NCBI RefSeq assembly: GCF_010119195.1
Contig: NZ_WRXL01000001.1
Span: 744,001-808,000 of the forward strand
DNA length: 64,000 nucleotides
Source: Haloarcula salina
Lineage (GTDB): Archaea > Halobacteriota > Halobacteria > Halobacteriales > Haloarculaceae
Direction: 5' to 3'
The notes below the pieces were generated by a model. It was not told where the DNA came from and did no database searches. It worked only from the letters and a program-made list of their open reading frames with translations. How positions within the stretch are numbered: the stretch's first letter is position 1; each line of letters opens with the position of its first letter. A program made the translations under genes and the position numbers. Below, in pieces: positions 63,050 through 64,000 of this stretch.

Positions 63050-63819
63050 TGCGCGAGGAACCGCGCCTCCGCGTGGCCGCGTTCCGCCCCGACGACGAGC
63101 GACTGGCCGACGCCGTCGAACTCCTCGAATCGCTCGGCGCCGACCCGGTTCCCGACCCGATGCTGGCAATCGAGCCGGCCACCGACGACGGCGGCGAGCC
63201 GGTCGCGCCACGGACCGACGCCGACTTCGTCGTCCTGACGAGCAAGACCGGCGTCGAACTCGCCGCGGACGTGGGCTGGGAGCCCGGCGCGGCCACGGTG
63301 TGCGCCATCGGCGAGCCGACGGCCGATGCGCTCCGCGAGGCCGGCTACGCCGTCGACGTGGTCCCCGAGGAGTACTCCTCGACGGGGCTGGTCGCGGCGC
63401 TCGACGACGAGGTGGCCGGCGCACGCGTCGAGGTCGCCCGTTCGGACCACGGCTCGGCGGTGCTGACCGACGGGCTCGAAGCGGCCGGCGCGTACGTTCA
63501 CGAGACGGTCCTCTACCGCCTCGTGCGGCCCGACGGCTCTGGCGAGTCGGCCGACCTGGCGGCCGCCGGCGACCTCGACGCGGCGCTGTTCACTTCCTCG
63601 CTGACGGTCGAGCACTTCCTCGACGCGGCCGCCGAACGCGGCGTCCGGGACGAGGCGGTTTCGGGCCTGAACGAGGCGACCGTCGGCGCGATCGGTGAGC
63701 CGACGCGCGAGACGGCCGAGGGACTCGGGATCGTCGTCGACGTGGTCCCGGAGCGAGCCGACTTCGAGGAATTGGCCTGCGAGGTCGTCGAGGCGGCGGC
63801 CCCGACCCACCGCGAGTGA
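63049..63819 (+). CDS. hemD: Uroporphyrinogen-III synthase
   Basis: This 256-residue two-domain enzyme cyclises the linear tetrapyrrole. The sequence is poorly conserved in this family, but the operon position, size, VVLTSKTGVELA and the TSSLTVEHFL motif support it. It overlaps cobA by one base and the next gene by 4 bp. Confidence 0.92.
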   Translation: MREEPRLRVAAFRPDDERLADAVELLESLGADPVPDPMLAIEPATDDGGEPVAPRTDADFVVLTSKTGVELAADVGWEPGAATVCAIGEPTADALREAGYAVDVVPEEYSSTGLVAALDDEVAGARVEVARSDHGSAVLTDGLEAAGAYVHETVLYRLVRPDGSGESADLAAAGDLDAALFTSSLTVEHFLDAAAERGVRDEAVSGLNEATVGAIGEPTRETAEGLGIVVDVVPERADFEELACEVVEAAAPTHRE

Positions 63820-64000
63820 CGGGGCGAGAGGCGTCGGGTCGGGGGTCGGCGACGACTCGCCAGCTCGGGCTCGTGACCGGCTGGCAGGTCGTCGCGAGTA
63901 CCTGCTTCTACGCGCTGTTCGCCGGTACCGCACTCCTGCGTGACGCGATCGGTATCTCGCGGTTCCAGGTCGGGATCGTGGTCACCGCCGCGACGCTCGG
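63816..64000 (+). CDS. MFS transporter, N-terminal part (cut by window edge)
   Basis: A GTG overlapping the hemD stop (GTGA) opens a frame of 61 codons to the edge. After a short Arg/Ser/Thr-rich N-terminus comes a membrane helix and then LRDAIGISRFQVGIVV, typical of the first two helices of a major-facilitator transporter. Substrate is unknown; position in the tetrapyrrole operon may be meaningful. Confidence 0.7.
   Translation, partial: MTGREASGRGSATTRQLGLVTGWQVVASTCFYALFAGTALLRDAIGISRFQVGIVVTAATL

Overview
The window is a high-GC haloarchaeal chromosome segment (class Halobacteria). Support comes from strongly acidic proteins, Tat (twin-arginine) signal peptides, AT-rich TATA boxes about 26-28 nt upstream of leaderless ATG/GTG starts, and archaeal hallmarks: PAN, aRF1, aIF5B-type IF-2, S19e, PDCD5, A-type ATP synthase, CarS, wyosine enzyme Taw1, class I LysRS and pyruvoyl arginine decarboxylase. 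The bacteriorhodopsin closely resembles Haloarcula cruxrhodopsins as I remember them, so Haloarculaceae is the likeliest family (inference). I see no rRNA, tRNA, CRISPR array, prophage or insertion sequence.

Layout. 1-6.6 kb: halocyanin, IF-2, two small membrane proteins, a small conserved protein, arginine decarboxylase, a PQQ-propeller lipoprotein and PAN. 6.7-14 kb: PepF, a thiolase-like protein with Ser at the usual Cys site, a quinone oxidoreductase, TruA, a GNAT, a SHOCT membrane protein and HisRS. 14-20 kb: a RecA-like protein without a P-loop, a PP-loop protein, PDCD5 and S19e, a UPF0104-type membrane protein, ThiL and a site-2 protease. 20-30 kb: a small winged-helix protein, UMP kinase, LysRS, a Usp, a second site-2 protease, ArgRS, a MinD-like ATPase and aRF1. 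30.3-33.3 kb is an accessory patch: AT-rich DNA with inverted repeats leads into a secreted pectate lyase with a ricin-type lectin domain.

33.7-43.6 kb holds the A-type ATP synthase genes on the minus strand, read H-I-K-E-C-F-A-B-[bacteriorhodopsin]-D. The light-driven proton pump sits between the genes for subunits B and D, with its own Bat-like upstream element and a strong hairpin behind it. This places a proton-motive-force generator and its consumer at one locus.

43.7-56.3 kb: a methyltransferase, a divergent pair (secreted protein / membrane-tethered winged-helix protein), EtfBA, a compact operon (prenyl synthase, UPF0200, UPF0201, HAD), a Cys-rich Tat-exported protein, a molybdopterin oxidoreductase fused to a b-type membrane domain, a secreted nuclease with a lamin-tail domain, and RibB with RbkR (riboflavin kinase/regulator). 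56.6-64 kb: Taw1, small proteins, a CMD-family protein, an HTH regulator, a NifU-type protein, CarS and the tetrapyrrole operon hemC-cobA-hemD, followed by the start of an MFS transporter cut by the window edge.

Most of the window is housekeeping. The best leads are the rhodopsin/ATP synthase locus, the pectate lyase patch, the Cys-to-Ser thiolase, the membrane-tethered regulator pair, and the palindrome-rich divergent region at 20.3 kb.
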